64,000 nt of DNA from assembly GCA_038501625.1 (NCBI GenBank), contig JAZAYU010000036.1, forward strand, positions 5,680,366 to 5,744,365, given 5' to 3'. The DNA is from Corbicula japonica (Eukaryota > Mollusca > Bivalvia > Venerida > Cyrenidae). The translations under genes and the position numbers were made by a program. Below are positions 38,536 through 53,500 of this stretch, piece after piece. The notes under the pieces were generated by a model. It did no database searches, was not told where the DNA came from, and saw nothing but the letters and a program-made list of their open reading frames with translations. How positions within the stretch are numbered: position 1 is the first letter of the stretch; every line of letters starts with the position of its first letter.

Positions 38536-41500
38536 GTATTTATCTTTCGTTCTTTTGAGCTTGTTTCGGACACAAATATTGTTCGGATAACGTTGCTAAA
38601 ATGATAAATTTATACATGGCTAGTTGACTCTTGTTTTCCATAGAATGGCTAACCAAGACTTATTTTAATGACATTGGGTTTTACTTCAATCATTGTTTTA
38701 CAAACTTAATAGTATTTAATAATATAGGACTTAGCTTTATATTAAAATTGTAATTATTTTTTGAAGAAAGATTCAGATAAGTCATTGATCAACAGGGGTT
38801 CCATTTGACCCAAAAGCTCGGGTTTTGACCCGGAAGATTAAAAAATACGCCAAATTTGACTCGTCGTTATTCTGGAGCATGCGCCATCATGACCCGGGGC
38901 GAATTCGACCTGTGCGTCAATCAAATCAAAAATAACATTGAAAGCCCACCTAACGCAATCACAACTGGCCAATCCTAAATGCCAATTTACCAATAATCAG
39001 TCTCGTTTACTGAAACGTTACAACACACCTGTGGTTAGAAAGTTAATTGATGTGTAAACATTTTATGGATATTTCACGTGCGCCTGTATATTATGATCAC
39101 TGATGATGGGACAATTATAGAAACATGAAAAGTTAATTGGTTTAATCAAATTTGTCGAGTAATGAAAGGATTATCAGCGAGTTAAATCGTCAAACGTTTT
39201 CAGATAACAGCGTGAACGGTAAATGGATCTTTTGTCTTTGAGTTCGTAATTGTACAAATTTATAGAAGCTGTGTCACGTTGCAACTGAATTTCGAAGTAT
39301 TTTAATATTCCTCGGTAATCTCGATTAATGCATCGCGAAAAATGGTTCAGACCAGCTTATTTCAAATCATGTCTGGCCGTTGAGGATTCGGATGTTGACG
39401 CAAAATTCGATTTCGAGAGTTTGCCCGGTACGCCCGTAAACCGAAATAAATGATTTGACTCAATTTCTCTCGAGTGCTTCTAAAAAAGTTGTGAGAAAGT
39501 TTAACTCAAATTGGCTAACAGAATTTGTCTGGCTCGCGCATGAACCAAACAGTGATGGCATCATGGCAATGTTCTGTTCTTTGTGTAGAAATGGTAAAAA
39601 GAAAAACACGTTTGCAACTAGCGGCAACACACACTTTAACACAGTGCTCTCAGGGCACTAGACAACTTTTGGGGACTGGAACCCATACCCTCAGGAAGGG
39701 GAATTTTGTGTCGTTTTAAGAAAAAAAGACAAAAAAGGGGAATTTCAACTAATCTATGCATGTTTTGACTTTGAAGTGTCAAACTTGCTCATAAAATAGT
39801 TTTCTACCACCGATTACAATAGCTAGTTTATTTTATGACTTTAGATTTACAAATTAAACAATTTATTTTCAAGGATCAAAGGAATCTGTTTTGCATTTAA
39901 AACGCAAAAGACACAATATCTGTTTGTTTTTTCCTTAAAAATAGTACATGTAGATTGTCAGGCACCATTACACGTTTTTATTACTTCCTGTAGCCAAGTC
40001 AGACCCATTGTCAAAATCTAAATTTCTGACAGAAGAAAAGCTATCTTCAGCTTTCTCTTTTTGGGTCTTTCTCTTTTTGGGTTTTGCACTCAAATATTTG
40101 CGAAAAAGCAATCACAAAAAGCATGCATTTTTCTGAGTCCCTTTTTTTTTGTTGAGGGGAAATGTTTTCTGTTTTGGGGGAAAAAAACATACTATTTTGA
40201 GAGGAGAATGGTACCCATATTTGGCCTCAAAAATGGCCAAACGAGTGCCCTGGCTCTTGACAGGAAGGCTAAAGCATACCCCAAATATTTTTTTGCCTGT
40301 TGTACCAGAGTGATGTGATTCTTTTCATTTGTCAGTCGGTAATGAGTGATGTTATTTATAATTGTCCATTGTTCATTAAGTAATTAGTTATTTGTCATAT
40401 TGTTCAACAATATATGTGAAGGCTGGTAAACATTCTATGAATAAAGATTGTTATGTCTCTCCCCCTCTGGGGGAGACTTATTGTTTTTGCCTTGTCCGTC
40501 TGTCCGTCACTCCGTCTGTCACACTTGGTTCCCGCTCAATAACTCGAGTGCCCTTTGACCCAGAGCCTTCAAACTTCATAGGGTGATAGCCCTTATTGAG
40601 TAGAAGACCCCTATTGATTTTGGGGTCAGTAGGTCAAAGGTCAAGGTCACAGTGATCCGAAGAGTGAAAACCGTTTCCGCTCAATTACTCGAGAACCCTT
40701 TAACCCAGAGCCTTCAAACTTCATAGGGTGATAGCCCTTACTGAGTAGAAGACCCCTATTGATTTTGGGGTCAAAGGTCAAGGTCACAGTGACCCAAAGA
40801 GTGAAAACCGTTTCCGCTCAATAACTCGAGTACCCTTTGACCCAGAGCCTTCATATTTCATAGGGAGATAGCCCTTATTGAGTAAAAGACCCCTATTGAT
40901 TTTGGGGTCAGTAGGTCAAAGGTCAAGGTCACAGTGACCCGAAGAGTGAAAACCGTTTCCGCCCAATAACTCGAGTACCCTTTGACCCAGAGCCTTCAAA
41001 CTTCATACGGTGATAGACCTTATTGAGTAGAAGACCCCTATTGATTTTGGGGTCAGTAGGTCAAAGGTCAAGGTCACAGTGACCCGAAGTGTGAAAACCG
41101 TTTCGGCTCAATAACTCGAGTACCCTTTGACCAAGAGCCTTAAAACTTCATAGGGTGATAGCCCTTATTGAGTAGAAGAATCCTATTGATTTTGGGGCCA
41201 GTAGGTCAAAGGTCAAGGTCACAGTGACCCGAAGAGTGAAAACCGTTTCCGCTCAATAACTCGAGAACCCTTTAACCCAGAGCCTTCAAACTTCATAGGG
41301 TGATAGCCCTTATTGAGTAGAAGACCCCTATTGATTTTGGGGTCAAAGGTCAAGGTCACAGTGACCCAAAGAGTGAAAACTGTTTCCGCTCTATAACTCG
41401 AGTACCCTTTAACCCAGAGCCTTCATATTTCATAGGGAGATAGCCCTTATTGAGTAGAAAACCCCTATTGATTTTGGGGTCAGTAGGTCAAAGGTCAAGG

Positions 41501-44500
41501 TCACAGTGACCCGAAGAGTGAAAACCGTTTCCGTCCAATAACTCGAGTACCCTTTGACCCAGAGCCTTCAAACTTCATAGGGTGATAGACCTTATTGAGT
41601 AGAAGACCCCTATTGATTTTGGGGTCAGTAGGTCAAAGGTCAAGGTCACAGTGACCCTAAGAGTGAAAACCGTTTCCGCTCAATAACTCGAATACCCTTT
41701 GACCCAGAGCCTTCAAACTTCATAGGGTGATAGCCCTTATTGAATAGAAGACCCCTATTGATTTTGGGGTCATTAGGTCAAAGGTCAAGGTCACAGTGAC
41801 CCAAAGAGTGAAAACCGTTTCCGCTCAATAACTCGAGTACCCTTTGACACAGAGCCTTCAAACTTCATACGGTGATAGCCCTTATTGAGTAAAAGAACCC
41901 TATTAATTTTGGGGTCAGTAGGTCAAAGGTCAAGGTCACAGTGACCCTTAGAGTGAAAACCGTTTCTGCTCAATAACTCGAATACCCTTTGACCCAGAGC
42001 CTTCAAACTTCATAGGGTGATAGCCCTTATTGAGTAGAAGACCCCTATTGATTTTGGGGTCAGTAGGTCAAAGGTCAAGGTCACAGTGACCCAAAGAGTG
42101 AAAACCGTTTCCGCTCAATAACTCGAGTACCCTTTGACACAGAGCCTTCAAACTTCATACGGTGATAGCCCTTATTGAGTAGAAGACCCCTATTGATTTT
42201 GGGGTCAGTAGGTCAAAGGTCAAGGTCACAGTGACCCAAAGAGTGAAAACCGTTTCCGCTCAATAACTCGAGTACCCTTTGACACAGAGCCTTCAAACTT
42301 CATACGGTGATAGCCCTTATTGAGTAGAAGAACCCTAGTAATTTTGGGGTCAGTAGGTCAAAGGTCAAGGTCACAGTGACCCGAAGAGTGGAAACGGTTT
42401 CCGCTCAATAACTTGAGTACCCTTTCACCCAGAGCCTTCAAACTTCACAGGGTGATAGCCCTTATTGAGTAGAAGACCCCTATTGATTTTGGGGTCAGAA
42501 GGTCAAAGGTCAAGGTCACAGTGACCCGAAGAGTGAAAACCGTTTCCGCTCAATAACTCGAGTACCCTTTGACCAAAGCCTTCAAACTTCATAGGGTGAT
42601 AGCCCTTATTGAGTAGAAGAATCCTATTGATTTTGGGGTCAGTAGGTCAAAGGTCAAGGTCACAGTGACCCGAAGAGTGAAAACCGTTTCCGCTCAATAA
42701 CTCGAGTACCCTTTGACCCAGAGCCTTCAAACTTCATAGGGTGATAGCCCTTATTGAGTAAAAGAACCCTATTGTTTTTGGGGTCAGTAGGTCAAAGGTC
42801 AAGGTCACAGTTACCCGAAGAGTGAAAACCGTTTCCGCTCAATAACTTGAGTACCCTTTGACCCAGGGACTTCAAACTTTACAGGTTGTTAGCCATTATA
42901 GAGTAGAAGAACCCTATTGATTAGGGGGTCAGTAGCTTAAAGGTCAAGGTCACAGGGGCCTGAAGAGTGAAAACCATTTCCACTCAATAACAGGAGTTCT
43001 ATTTCACCCAGATCCTTCAAACTTCATACCATGGATGTCCTTATTGAGTAGAGGACTCCTATTGATTTCGGGGTCAGTAGGGCAAAGGTCAAGGTCACAG
43101 GGTTAATCGTGCAGGGGTCAATTAGCAGGTGGGGGAGACATGCGTTTTTCTCAAAAACATCTAGTTTAAAATTGATTTTAACAGTATTGTTTTCGAGTAT
43201 GAGATTTAAGCACAAATGAATAGGGAAAGCTTTGCAGAAGTTGGTTTCACACAGCATTGTTTAACGCATACATGACCCCTGAAAATTTGATGATGACCCC
43301 TGAAAATTTGAAAATGACCCTTGAAAATTTTTAGCCAAGGGTCATTGACCCTGAGTAGCCAAGTGGAACCCCTGATCAGATGTATTTTAAGTGACACGAG
43401 AATTTGAAAGTTACCTTTTTTTACTACCATTTAGTTTACACTTTCTTTCAGCCATCAAGTCCTGAAGTGAGAACAGAGAAAGACGTCATATTGTACAGGG
43501 CATACATCGCACAGAAGAAGTATGGGGTTGTGTTGGACGAGATCAAACCATCCCACGCAGAAGAACTACAAGCAGTCAGACGTTTGGCAGAATATCTTGC
43601 TAGTGATAATCAAAGGTAAACACATCCATTTGCTTTCATGTATTCTTCTCACTGTTCATTTTTATAATCTAATCCCCATGTGCTAATGTTTATTGAATAA
43701 ACCTTAGTGTTGATTTGGGTCAGTTCATTCATTGATAATGAAGGTGTTTTTCTATAGATTTCTTTACTGACAAACTTACAGTAAAATATAGATCTGCATC
43801 GAAACTAGTTGCATATGCCACTTTCTTGTCTAGTTATACACTTCAGGGAAAAGAGTTTTTAGCTCGACTATTCGAAGAATATGTCGAGCTATTCTACTCA
43901 CTTAGGCGTCGGTGTCGGCGTCGGCGTCACTGTCCCGCTTTGGTTAAAGTTTGCGTGCAACATACCTATATCTTACAAACTACTATAGCTACAGCTTTGA
44001 AACTTGGCACACTTGTTCATCATCATGTCCCAAGTGTGTGTGCCAAGAACCATAACTCTAACTTTCATTTTGATCAAATTATGGCCCTTTTTCGACTTAG
44101 AATTTCAGGTTAAAGTTTGCGTGCAAGCTACTGTACAAACACATAACTTCAATACTACTTATACTACAGCTTTGAAACTTGGCACACTTGTTCATCATCA
44201 TGTCCCGAGTGTGTGTGCCAAGAACCATAACTCTAACTTTCATTTTGATCAAATTATGGCCCTTTTTCGACTTAGAATTCTAGGTTAAAGTTTGCGTGCA
44301 AGCTACTGTACAAACACATAACTTCCATACTCTTTATACTACAGCTTTGAAACTTTCAGCACTTGGTCATTATCATATCCTGAGTGGATATGCCAAGAAC
44401 CATTACTCTTACTTCTATTTTTTTCAAATTATGGCCCCTTTGACTTAGAATTTCAGGTTAAAGTTTGCGTGCAAGCTACTGTACAAACACATAACTTCAA

Positions 44501-47500
44501 TACTACTTATACTACAGCTTTGAAACTTTCAGCACTTGTTCATTATCATATCCCGAGTGGATATGCCAAGAACCATAACTCTTACTTTCATTTTGATCAA
44601 ATTATGGCCCTTTTTCGACTTAGAATTTTAGGTTAAAGTTTGCATGCAAGCTAGTTTCTTTAATACTTCTTGTACTATAGCTTTGAAACTTTCAACACTT
44701 GTTTACCATCATGACCCCGACTATGTATTCCAAGAACCATAACTCTTTCTTTAATTTTTAATCAAATTATGGCCCTTTTTCAACCTAAAATTTCTGGTTA
44801 AAGTTTGCATGCAAGCTAGTTACTTTCATTCTTCTTGTACTATAGCTTTGAAACTAAAGACACTTGTTCACCATCATGACCCTGACTATGTATGCCAAGA
44901 ACCATAACTCTTTCTTTGATTTTTATCAAATTATTGCCCTTTTTCACTTAGAATTTAAGGTTAAAGTTTGCGTGCAAGCTAGTTACTTTCATACTTCTTT
45001 GTACTACAACTTTGAAATTTGTTCTTTATCATGACCCTGACTATGTTTGCCAAGAACCATAACTCTTTCTTTGATTTTTATCAAATTATTGCGCTTTTTA
45101 GAATTAGAAATTAAGGTTTAAGTTTACGTGCAAGATGGTGAAACCTCATAACTTTCATTCTATTAAAACCACAACTTTTAAACTTTGTATACGTTTATTT
45201 TATCACACATCAGGTTGATGTTCAAAGGCCCATAACTCATCCTTGCTTTTTTTATTTAATTTTTGCCCTTTTTCACTTTGAATTTAGAATTAAGACTTAG
45301 AAATTATGGTTAAAGTTTCAGTGTTAGTGTTTTTCATAGGTAATGCTATAGAAAAGGTTTAAAACAGATTTACTTAACATACTTTGGATGAAAGTGTTGA
45401 GTGGTTATACTATACTATACTATACTATACTATACTCTACTCTACTCTACTCTACTCTACTCTACCACACCACACCACACCACACCACACCACACCACAC
45501 CACAACACAACACAACACATCACAGCACAACCACATACCACACCACACCACACCACCCCCAGCACACCACACCACCCCCAACCACCACCACCACACCACC
45601 ACCACACCACACTACCATCACCCCCACCACCACCACCAACCACCACTACAAACAACACCACCACCACACCACCACCTCCACATACCACCACCACCACTAA
45701 CAACAACAATACCACCACCACCACCAACAACACCATCACCAACAACACCATCACCAATAACACACCACAAACAACAACACCACCAAAAGCATCAACACCA
45801 CCACCACCAACAACAACAACAACAACACAAACAACAGAAGCAACAATAACACAAATAACAACAACAACTCTACCAACAACACTGTCAACAACACCACCAA
45901 CAACACCCCCACCACCACCACCAACAACAACAACACCACTACCACCACCAACAACAACAACACCAACAAGACAACCAACAATAACTCAAAGAACAACAAC
46001 AACACCACCATTAACACCACCACCAACTATACCGTAAACAACACCACAAACAAAAACACCACCACCAACAACACCATCACCAACAACACGAATATCACCA
46101 ACAACAACACCACCACCAACATCAACACCAACAATATTATCAACAACACCAACAACTAACAACACTAACAACAACACCAACATAACAACACTACCACCAA
46201 CAACACCACCACCAACAACAACAACACCACCACTACCAACACCATCAACAATACCAACAACAGCAACTACACCAACACCACCAACAACAGCAACCAGCAT
46301 ACCATACCATACTATACTACACCACACCTCACCACATCACTTTAGGTGGGCAGGGATAGTGGGTTGATGGGTGTGGGATCAGGGGTGTATGGGCTGGGTT
46401 GTGTAAACACTCTTAAAAAACTACAATAATAAATTAAGTGTAATTTATTGATTTCCTAACTTAGATTTAGAAACTTTTGTTCATGTGTGTGTGTTGGGTG
46501 TCATAAACTCCTGAATTACTTCCCAGTTTAAATGAAGCCCAGTTTAAAATGTGCTTAAATATGTCTAAATTCGAATAGTCGAGCTTGCAGTCGTTTCCGA
46601 CTGGCTCTTGTTAGTGTTCAAATGACCATTAAGCAGTTTAATCATAATATTAAAAAGCCAATCAACATCTATGGGATTTAAATAACATTTACAAGTTGTT
46701 GAACTTGATATCATTCCTAGAAACTTCAGTTTTAGGTAATGATTAAATGTCAAGTTGACAAATTTTCCTCGAATATTTGAAATTGAATTTACAAGTTTTT
46801 CCTTAAACCTTACCTCCATGTATAGTATTTAATATACGCATTTTACCACATGTGCGAACAGTGTGAGAAAATCGGATCATTTTGCACAAATTGCGCAGTT
46901 CGTTTCTTGGTTTCAATTGAAATAACCTTATAAATTAAATGAGAACATTTTAGATCCTGATAAGAATTAAGATGGCCTGCTTTGCTGACTAATCTGAATC
47001 TACAGTGTTTGCCCACACCATAATGGAGTTTATATGGAGAAAAAGGATAATAATATAAACACAAAAATATTGATACATAACAGAAGTCATTCTGTTAGTG
47101 TTTTTTTTTATTTCAGAGACAAGATTGTAAGGGACCTTGATAGCAAGATGAGCTCTAACGTGGATGTTTCCAACAAAATGTTCATGTTAATGGCAGCGTC
47201 CATTTACTTTCAAGATCAGGTATAGTTATGCCGGTTTTTTAAGTAAATATCGTAACATAGTGCTTTCATCATCTTTTAATGTAGAAAGGCTGCTAATGAA
47301 AATAGGGAAGACAGTTGGGTTCAAATTCAAAACACATAAAGCTGCAGCTGCTTCATGGAAAATAGTCACAGTCAAAATGATGCAGTCAGAATTTAAGGGG
47401 AAAGCCCACAGGTGGGTTTTGGGGTAAATCAGTTAAGAAGTGCATATAATTTTTGTTGATGCAACAGAATAAGTATCAAAAAGTTGACTTTTTAAGTTAT

Positions 47501-50500
47501 TTAAGATGAATAATACTCTTATTGTTACAAAAAACCACCCCACCCCACTCTAAAATAGATAATACTGCTAGAAAATGTGCAGTTACGGTTTAAATAAGAT
47601 GGTAACTTTTATTCTAAACCCAGATAAGACAGAACTTGTGATATTTTGGGACTACATGTATATCAGTTTAAATCAGTTTTATTTATGATCTTACAGTTAA
47701 GACTTGGACCAGATATACCTTTTACATAATGATAGAATGTTATATACAGGAATGGATGACTAGCCACAGACATTTAACTCCATAGATCTATCTGACTTTT
47801 TTGCATGGATGAACAGTCCGTACCATCTGATCAAGATCTAGACTGTTAAGTTTTATATTCATCCAGACTTCCCGAAAGTTGAAAAAAAGTGTCAGACATT
47901 TGGTCAGACAAGATGTGAAAAACTGTCTGACCGAAACAAATTCTGTCAGACCCAAACATGTTAAAGAGGTATAATAAAGTATTAGGAGTTCAAAATTTTG
48001 TCTGACATTCGGTCAGATCACATAAGAAAACATGTCTGACCGGCTGAATTTTTACCGGACAGGTCCTTCGGTCTGGCAACTTTCGGGAAGTCTGTTCATC
48101 AGGTTATTTTTTGAACAGGAAGGGAACTGTCTTGTTTAATCAGGATCTACTATGTTCACACAAAGTCATGTGATACACAAAGTCATGTGATACACAAAGT
48201 CATGTGATACAACCCATATAAATTAGGTAAAGGGTTTACAATTTACACAATGATTACATTGCAGAACACTGATGCTGCTTTGAGAACTCTTCATTCTTCT
48301 GAATCCCTGGAATGGTATGTAGATAATAAGATTGTCTATTGAGGGTTTGACTTGTGATTTTGGGGTCTAAATCACATTTATTCAAAATATGTAGAAAGTA
48401 GACTCAGGGGTATGTTTTAAAGACACACATAAGACAGACTTCCCGAAATTGAAAAAAAGTGTCAGACATTTGTTCAGACAAGAAGTGAAAATCTGTCCGA
48501 CCAAAACAAATTCTGATGAAACAATTTTAAAAGGTAAAAGCAAGTATAAGGGGTTCAAGTTTTTGTCTGACTTTTGGTTTGAAAACTTAAGAACTCATGT
48601 CTGACTGGCTCAAATTTTACCAGACAGGTCCTTTGGTCTGGCAACTTTCCAGATGTCTGATAAGAAGATTACATTTTTGTAAACATAAAAAGAGAAAAGA
48701 AATTTCCTTTAAATATCTGTTATTTACCTGGCTCTCTTGGAAGTATGTTATGTTTATTATGATTTGTTTATAAAGAAAGGAATAAATCTATAATTAGATG
48801 TCTGGTACCATGCTTTACTTGTAAGTAAAGAACTGAGGCCAATTAATTGTTGTTTTTTTTTGCTTTCTGAAGTACAAATGTACTTTTATTGGCTTGCAAT
48901 AACTCATGTTTTTTCCTTGAATAAACATTATTCAACACAATGAAAATCGAAATAATTCAGTTGCTATAAAAGACAACCATCTCTAAAATTAAAAATTATT
49001 TCAGAAAATGGAATATTTTCACCAAATTTTTAGTACTTTCTTGAGAATCCTATAGTCTCTCTTGGATCAGAATAGATGTTTGTTTTAATAATCATCCAGT
49101 AATAGTTTTCCGTAAAGAAATTTTTCGTAATTGCATTACACTTACCGGTAATTCTTGAAGTGAATACTCGTACTATGCATTTATGATATTGTTTTTTTCA
49201 GTATGGCACTGACAGTACAGATCTTACTCAAGTTGGACAGAGTGGACCTAGCTAAGTGAGTATATAGCAGTGATACACAATATATCAGGCCAGTGAGTAT
49301 ATAGCAGTGATACACAAAATATCAGGCCAGTGAGTATATAGCAGAGATAAACAAAATATTAGGCCAGTGAGTATATAGCAGAGATTCACAAAATATCAGG
49401 CCTGTAAGCAAAGTTGATGTTTAATGGAGGCCAACTTTCTAGTTTTCTATTCTATTTCTTGGGGTTTTCAGGGAAAGTTGTTCTGTCAAAGATCATTAAA
49501 CCAGCCTAAAACCAGAATAGGTTTATATTTTTTTCTTGCATACCGGATAAGTATTTCCGTTTGATTTACCGGGGAAAGAAAATCTTATCTTTTCCCTAGG
49601 GAAAAGATAACGTTCGCGTGCTAAACGACTGACGTCACGTCTTCAAGTATCTGACGTAATATTTTCCAGTTAGTGACGTCATTTAGAAAATAAGGTTTGC
49701 GTCTATATTCCAGCGTAAGGAAACAAAATTTAGTTTATTTAAATGTACACAAATGTTATACCAGTATAAGGTATGCAAGAAAAAGTATCTTGCATGAGAC
49801 ATTCGGTAAAGATAGAAAAATCTGTCACCTCGGGTGAACTGTTTTGGCGGGAACTCGGCAGAGCCTCGTTCCCGCAAAAACAGTTCACCCTCGGTGACAG
49901 ATTTTTCTATCTTCACCTCACACTCATGCAAGATACTTATAATCTTAACTTAAACTTGCTACATTAACCCTTTCCTCTACACATAGGCCTTTTATTGCAT
50001 GAGCAGTGTAGATCCAGATAAGCGTGCATATCTGTGCTGTCTGGAAAAAAGGGTTAATGTAAACAGATTTTCTGTCTATTTAAGCCCACAGTTTCTTGTT
50101 GATATGAGTACATGTATTTTACAGATACTTTTGGACTGAATTTAATAACTCAATTGCAAACATTGAAAAGAAGATTCTTCTCTGGTCTGCTCCTGATCTG
50201 CCTAACACTTGTTGTAACCACTCCAATACCATTCTAATTCCAATCAAATCACACTCAAATTGCATTCTGATTCTTTCGTTCTTTACAAAGACCTGCAAGC
50301 AATCTTTTCTCTCCACTGTGTTTCTTCTGTTCCAATCCTTACCCACCTTATTATGCTCCCCCCTTTGAAGAAGCAGGGGTATATTGCTTTGCACATGTCA
50401 GTAGGTCTTTCCTTTCGTAACAAACCTTGTCCAATCAATAACTAAACAACAATTTGACTTATAGTCATCAGATTTGGTAGGGAGGTTAGTTATCACAGTT

Positions 50501-53500
50501 TGATGACCCTTATAGGTCAGTATGTCAAAGATCAAGGTCACAGTAATCTTCAGTAAAATAACTGAACAACAGATTGCTATCCAATTGGCATTTAGGGAGC
50601 ATAAATGTTTTAAGAAAATCTCTTGTTTGTTAATAAGTTTCTGCAAAATAACCATATGGTTCAAGAATTTTGATTGAAAATGTGTTTTTCAGGAAGGAGT
50701 TGAAACGAATGCAAGATACAGACGAGGACAATATTCTAACACAGCTGGCAACTGCATGGCTCAACCTGGCAGTTGTATGTATATATTTCTAAACCATCAA
50801 ATCGATTTCAAACCTATGGATTGTGAAACAGGATCTTTCCATTTGTGTTCATCAATCTTGATGACTGTGTCATGAGTTTAAACCAGTACCGTAACTATAT
50901 GAGTGTTTGAACTTTGTATATTGCAGAAATACACCCTTAAAAATAATTTTATTTTTAAACCAGTACAGTAAAACCCCTCAAAAAAGATCACCCCAAAATT
51001 AAGTCATCCCCTGTATTAAGACCACTGCCTCACTGTCTCATTTTACAGATTTTACCTATATTCCACCCTAAAATAAAGAACACCTCATTATTAAGATCAC
51101 TTTTGCCCTGTCCATCAAAAGGTTGTCCTAATAGTTAGTTATCAATGCAATGTAGGTGGGAAAAAATTTAAGGGCTTTATGTACCAAAGTTCAAGAACAA
51201 GACTAGTGATGTACACACCGGCCAAAACCTTGTACTGTAAATGTATTTGTTTTCATAGACACATGCATGAAATTTCACAGTCTTCACTGAATGACATTCT
51301 TGTGGGTTCTGGGATAATTTATTGTCATAAATTGTTGTTAAAGCCATACAATTATTTTTTTTATTTTTTTTTTTTTGGGGGGGGGGGGGGGGTAAATTTT
51401 CTTGATTGAGTCTTCCTGTAAGTTTCTTCAGACCACCTCAAAAATAAGACCACTCTTTTCAAGTTTCTTTTTTACAGTTTTACTAGGTTTTTTACCCTGC
51501 AATTAAGACCAAATACAGACTATTTTTTCCTGTCCCAAAGATGGTATTAACAGCGAGTTTTCACTGTATGCAATCCATTTATATACAAAATTCATAAGGA
51601 TGAACATTTTCAATCAAAACCTCCATGTTTTAAGGAACATCTAGACCTTTTGAAGCCAGATAAATCATGTTAAAAAACCCAATTTGCCGTTTTAATAATG
51701 CTAGCTTATAAACCAAGACTTGGAAAATATATGTAACAGTTACTCTCTACATGTATGTTGCTGTTTTAAATCATGTTCTTTTTTTCTAGGGAGGTGAAAA
51801 GTTCCAAGATGCCTACTATATTTTCCAAGAGATGTCTGACAAGTTTGTATCCACGCCGCTGCTGTTGAACGGACAAGCGGCAGCATACATGGGACAGGGC
51901 AGATTCGATGATGCTGAGTCTTGTTTGCAAGAAGCTCTTGATAAAGTAAGTCATAATTTGTCTGAAAGCTGAAGATCCATTTAATAAGTTACATTACTGG
52001 AATACAGTGTTTATTCTATATGTACATGTATGGCATAGAATACAGCTTTAATTCCATGTAAAACCAGAGTAGGTACAGATCGACCAGCATATCTGTCCTG
52101 GCTGATCAGGATCTGCACTGTTCTCTTTATTAAGGACATAAGCTGTACATTTTTTATTATACCAAACTAAAGAAGATTTAATTGGGTAGTTTATTAAAGG
52201 GCAAGAATAACCTTAATTAAAACTGTCTTTTCGTTTTAAGTTTATCTGCATTTACAAGTGCACTGTATTTACATGTAGACATGATTATTTTTGTATTTTT
52301 TACAGTGCACTGTTTTACATTTTACATATCTGCATGCTGTATATTCCGGTACATACTGTTTTACTTGAACAAACTGTATTTATGTAAACATGCAGTTACT
52401 GTAGACTCTGTATTTACTTATACACTCATGCTTTTTATTTGTAATGGTTGACTTTAATTTCAGGACAGCAACAACCCAGAAACACTGATCAACTTGATAG
52501 TTCTCTCACAACACCTTGGCAAAGCCCCAGAGGTAATATGTTTAAACGTTTACTACAAAAGTAACTGTATATAAAATGCATAACCCGTTACTCCATATTT
52601 ACGCATTGTAACACTTATGCGACCAGATCCAGATAAGCCAGCACATCTTGCCATCTGATCTGGATCTACACTATTCCCTTTCTAGTCAGAAATAAATTAA
52701 TTATTTAAAAAGTGAACAGTGCAGTTCTATGCTGTCTGATCTGGATCAAAACTGTTTTCCCAGGCCATAAAGGTGATTATATGGAGGAAAGGGTTAAGCA
52801 GAACTGAAAATGATATAAAACAAACAAATCTTTTAAGGAATCTTTATAATTTTACAGTGAAACCCTGCTATTAAGAACACTTCAGGGATTAGACAGAAAA
52901 GGCCTTTATTCTTGGGAAGAAAATACAGTCACACAGGAATTAAGCAGCCTTTTAAATGAGTGACAAATCTTGGCTGTTTAATACAGGTGGCTTTTTTAGA
53001 CTGTTAAAAATTAGAACCAAATGTCAGCTTAGGCCAAATTCAAACTGGCTGTTTAAGACAGGTGGTTACTAAATGCAGTTGGCTGCTAAGACAGTTTCAA
53101 CTGTATTGGAAGAATTTTTTTCTCCTCCATAAGTGTGCATTGCCAAATGCATGATAGTGCATGATTTATGTTACACAGAGGTTGTAAGATTACTTTTTCC
53201 AGCACTTGTAAAAACCAGATAACCCAATCTGGGTTGGAGGTTATAAAACTGAGTTTGGAAACCAGTCTCAAATCTCAAGCATCTGATTGGCTGAAATGCT
53301 TGAGATGCTTGAGATTTGAGACTGGTTTCCACGCTCAGCTTTATAACCTTCAGGCCAGATGTGCAAGAAACAGATGGAAGTATGTCAGTTTTGTAAGAAG
53401 TTGATTGAAATAAATGTATTGTCATTGTAAATCCAAACTGATGTATAAAACATTTTCATAGGGTTGGAGAAAAAAAACATTAAATTTTGAAGGTTAAGAC

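Larger units (their letters stand above)
38793..43374. mobile_element. hAT transposon remnant in COPE intron 1
   Basis: Inverted ends CAGGGGTTCCA(T/C)TTG sit at 38793 and 43374; CAGGG ends are typical of hAT. A zinc-finger fragment of hAT-transposase type lies inside at 39455-39661. Most of the transposase is gone, and a Helitron-like element occupies 40456-43165. The 8-bp target duplication is not clear. Confidence 0.6.

Noticed and set aside
40456..43165. CRISPR-like array (regular repeats)
   Set aside because: Units are contiguous 145-bp tandem copies without unique spacers, in a eukaryotic intron.
45384..46037. 217-residue open frame rich in threonine and proline (and other long frames on both strands)
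   Set aside because: Produced entirely by the G-poor microsatellite; every frame lacks stops for composition reasons.
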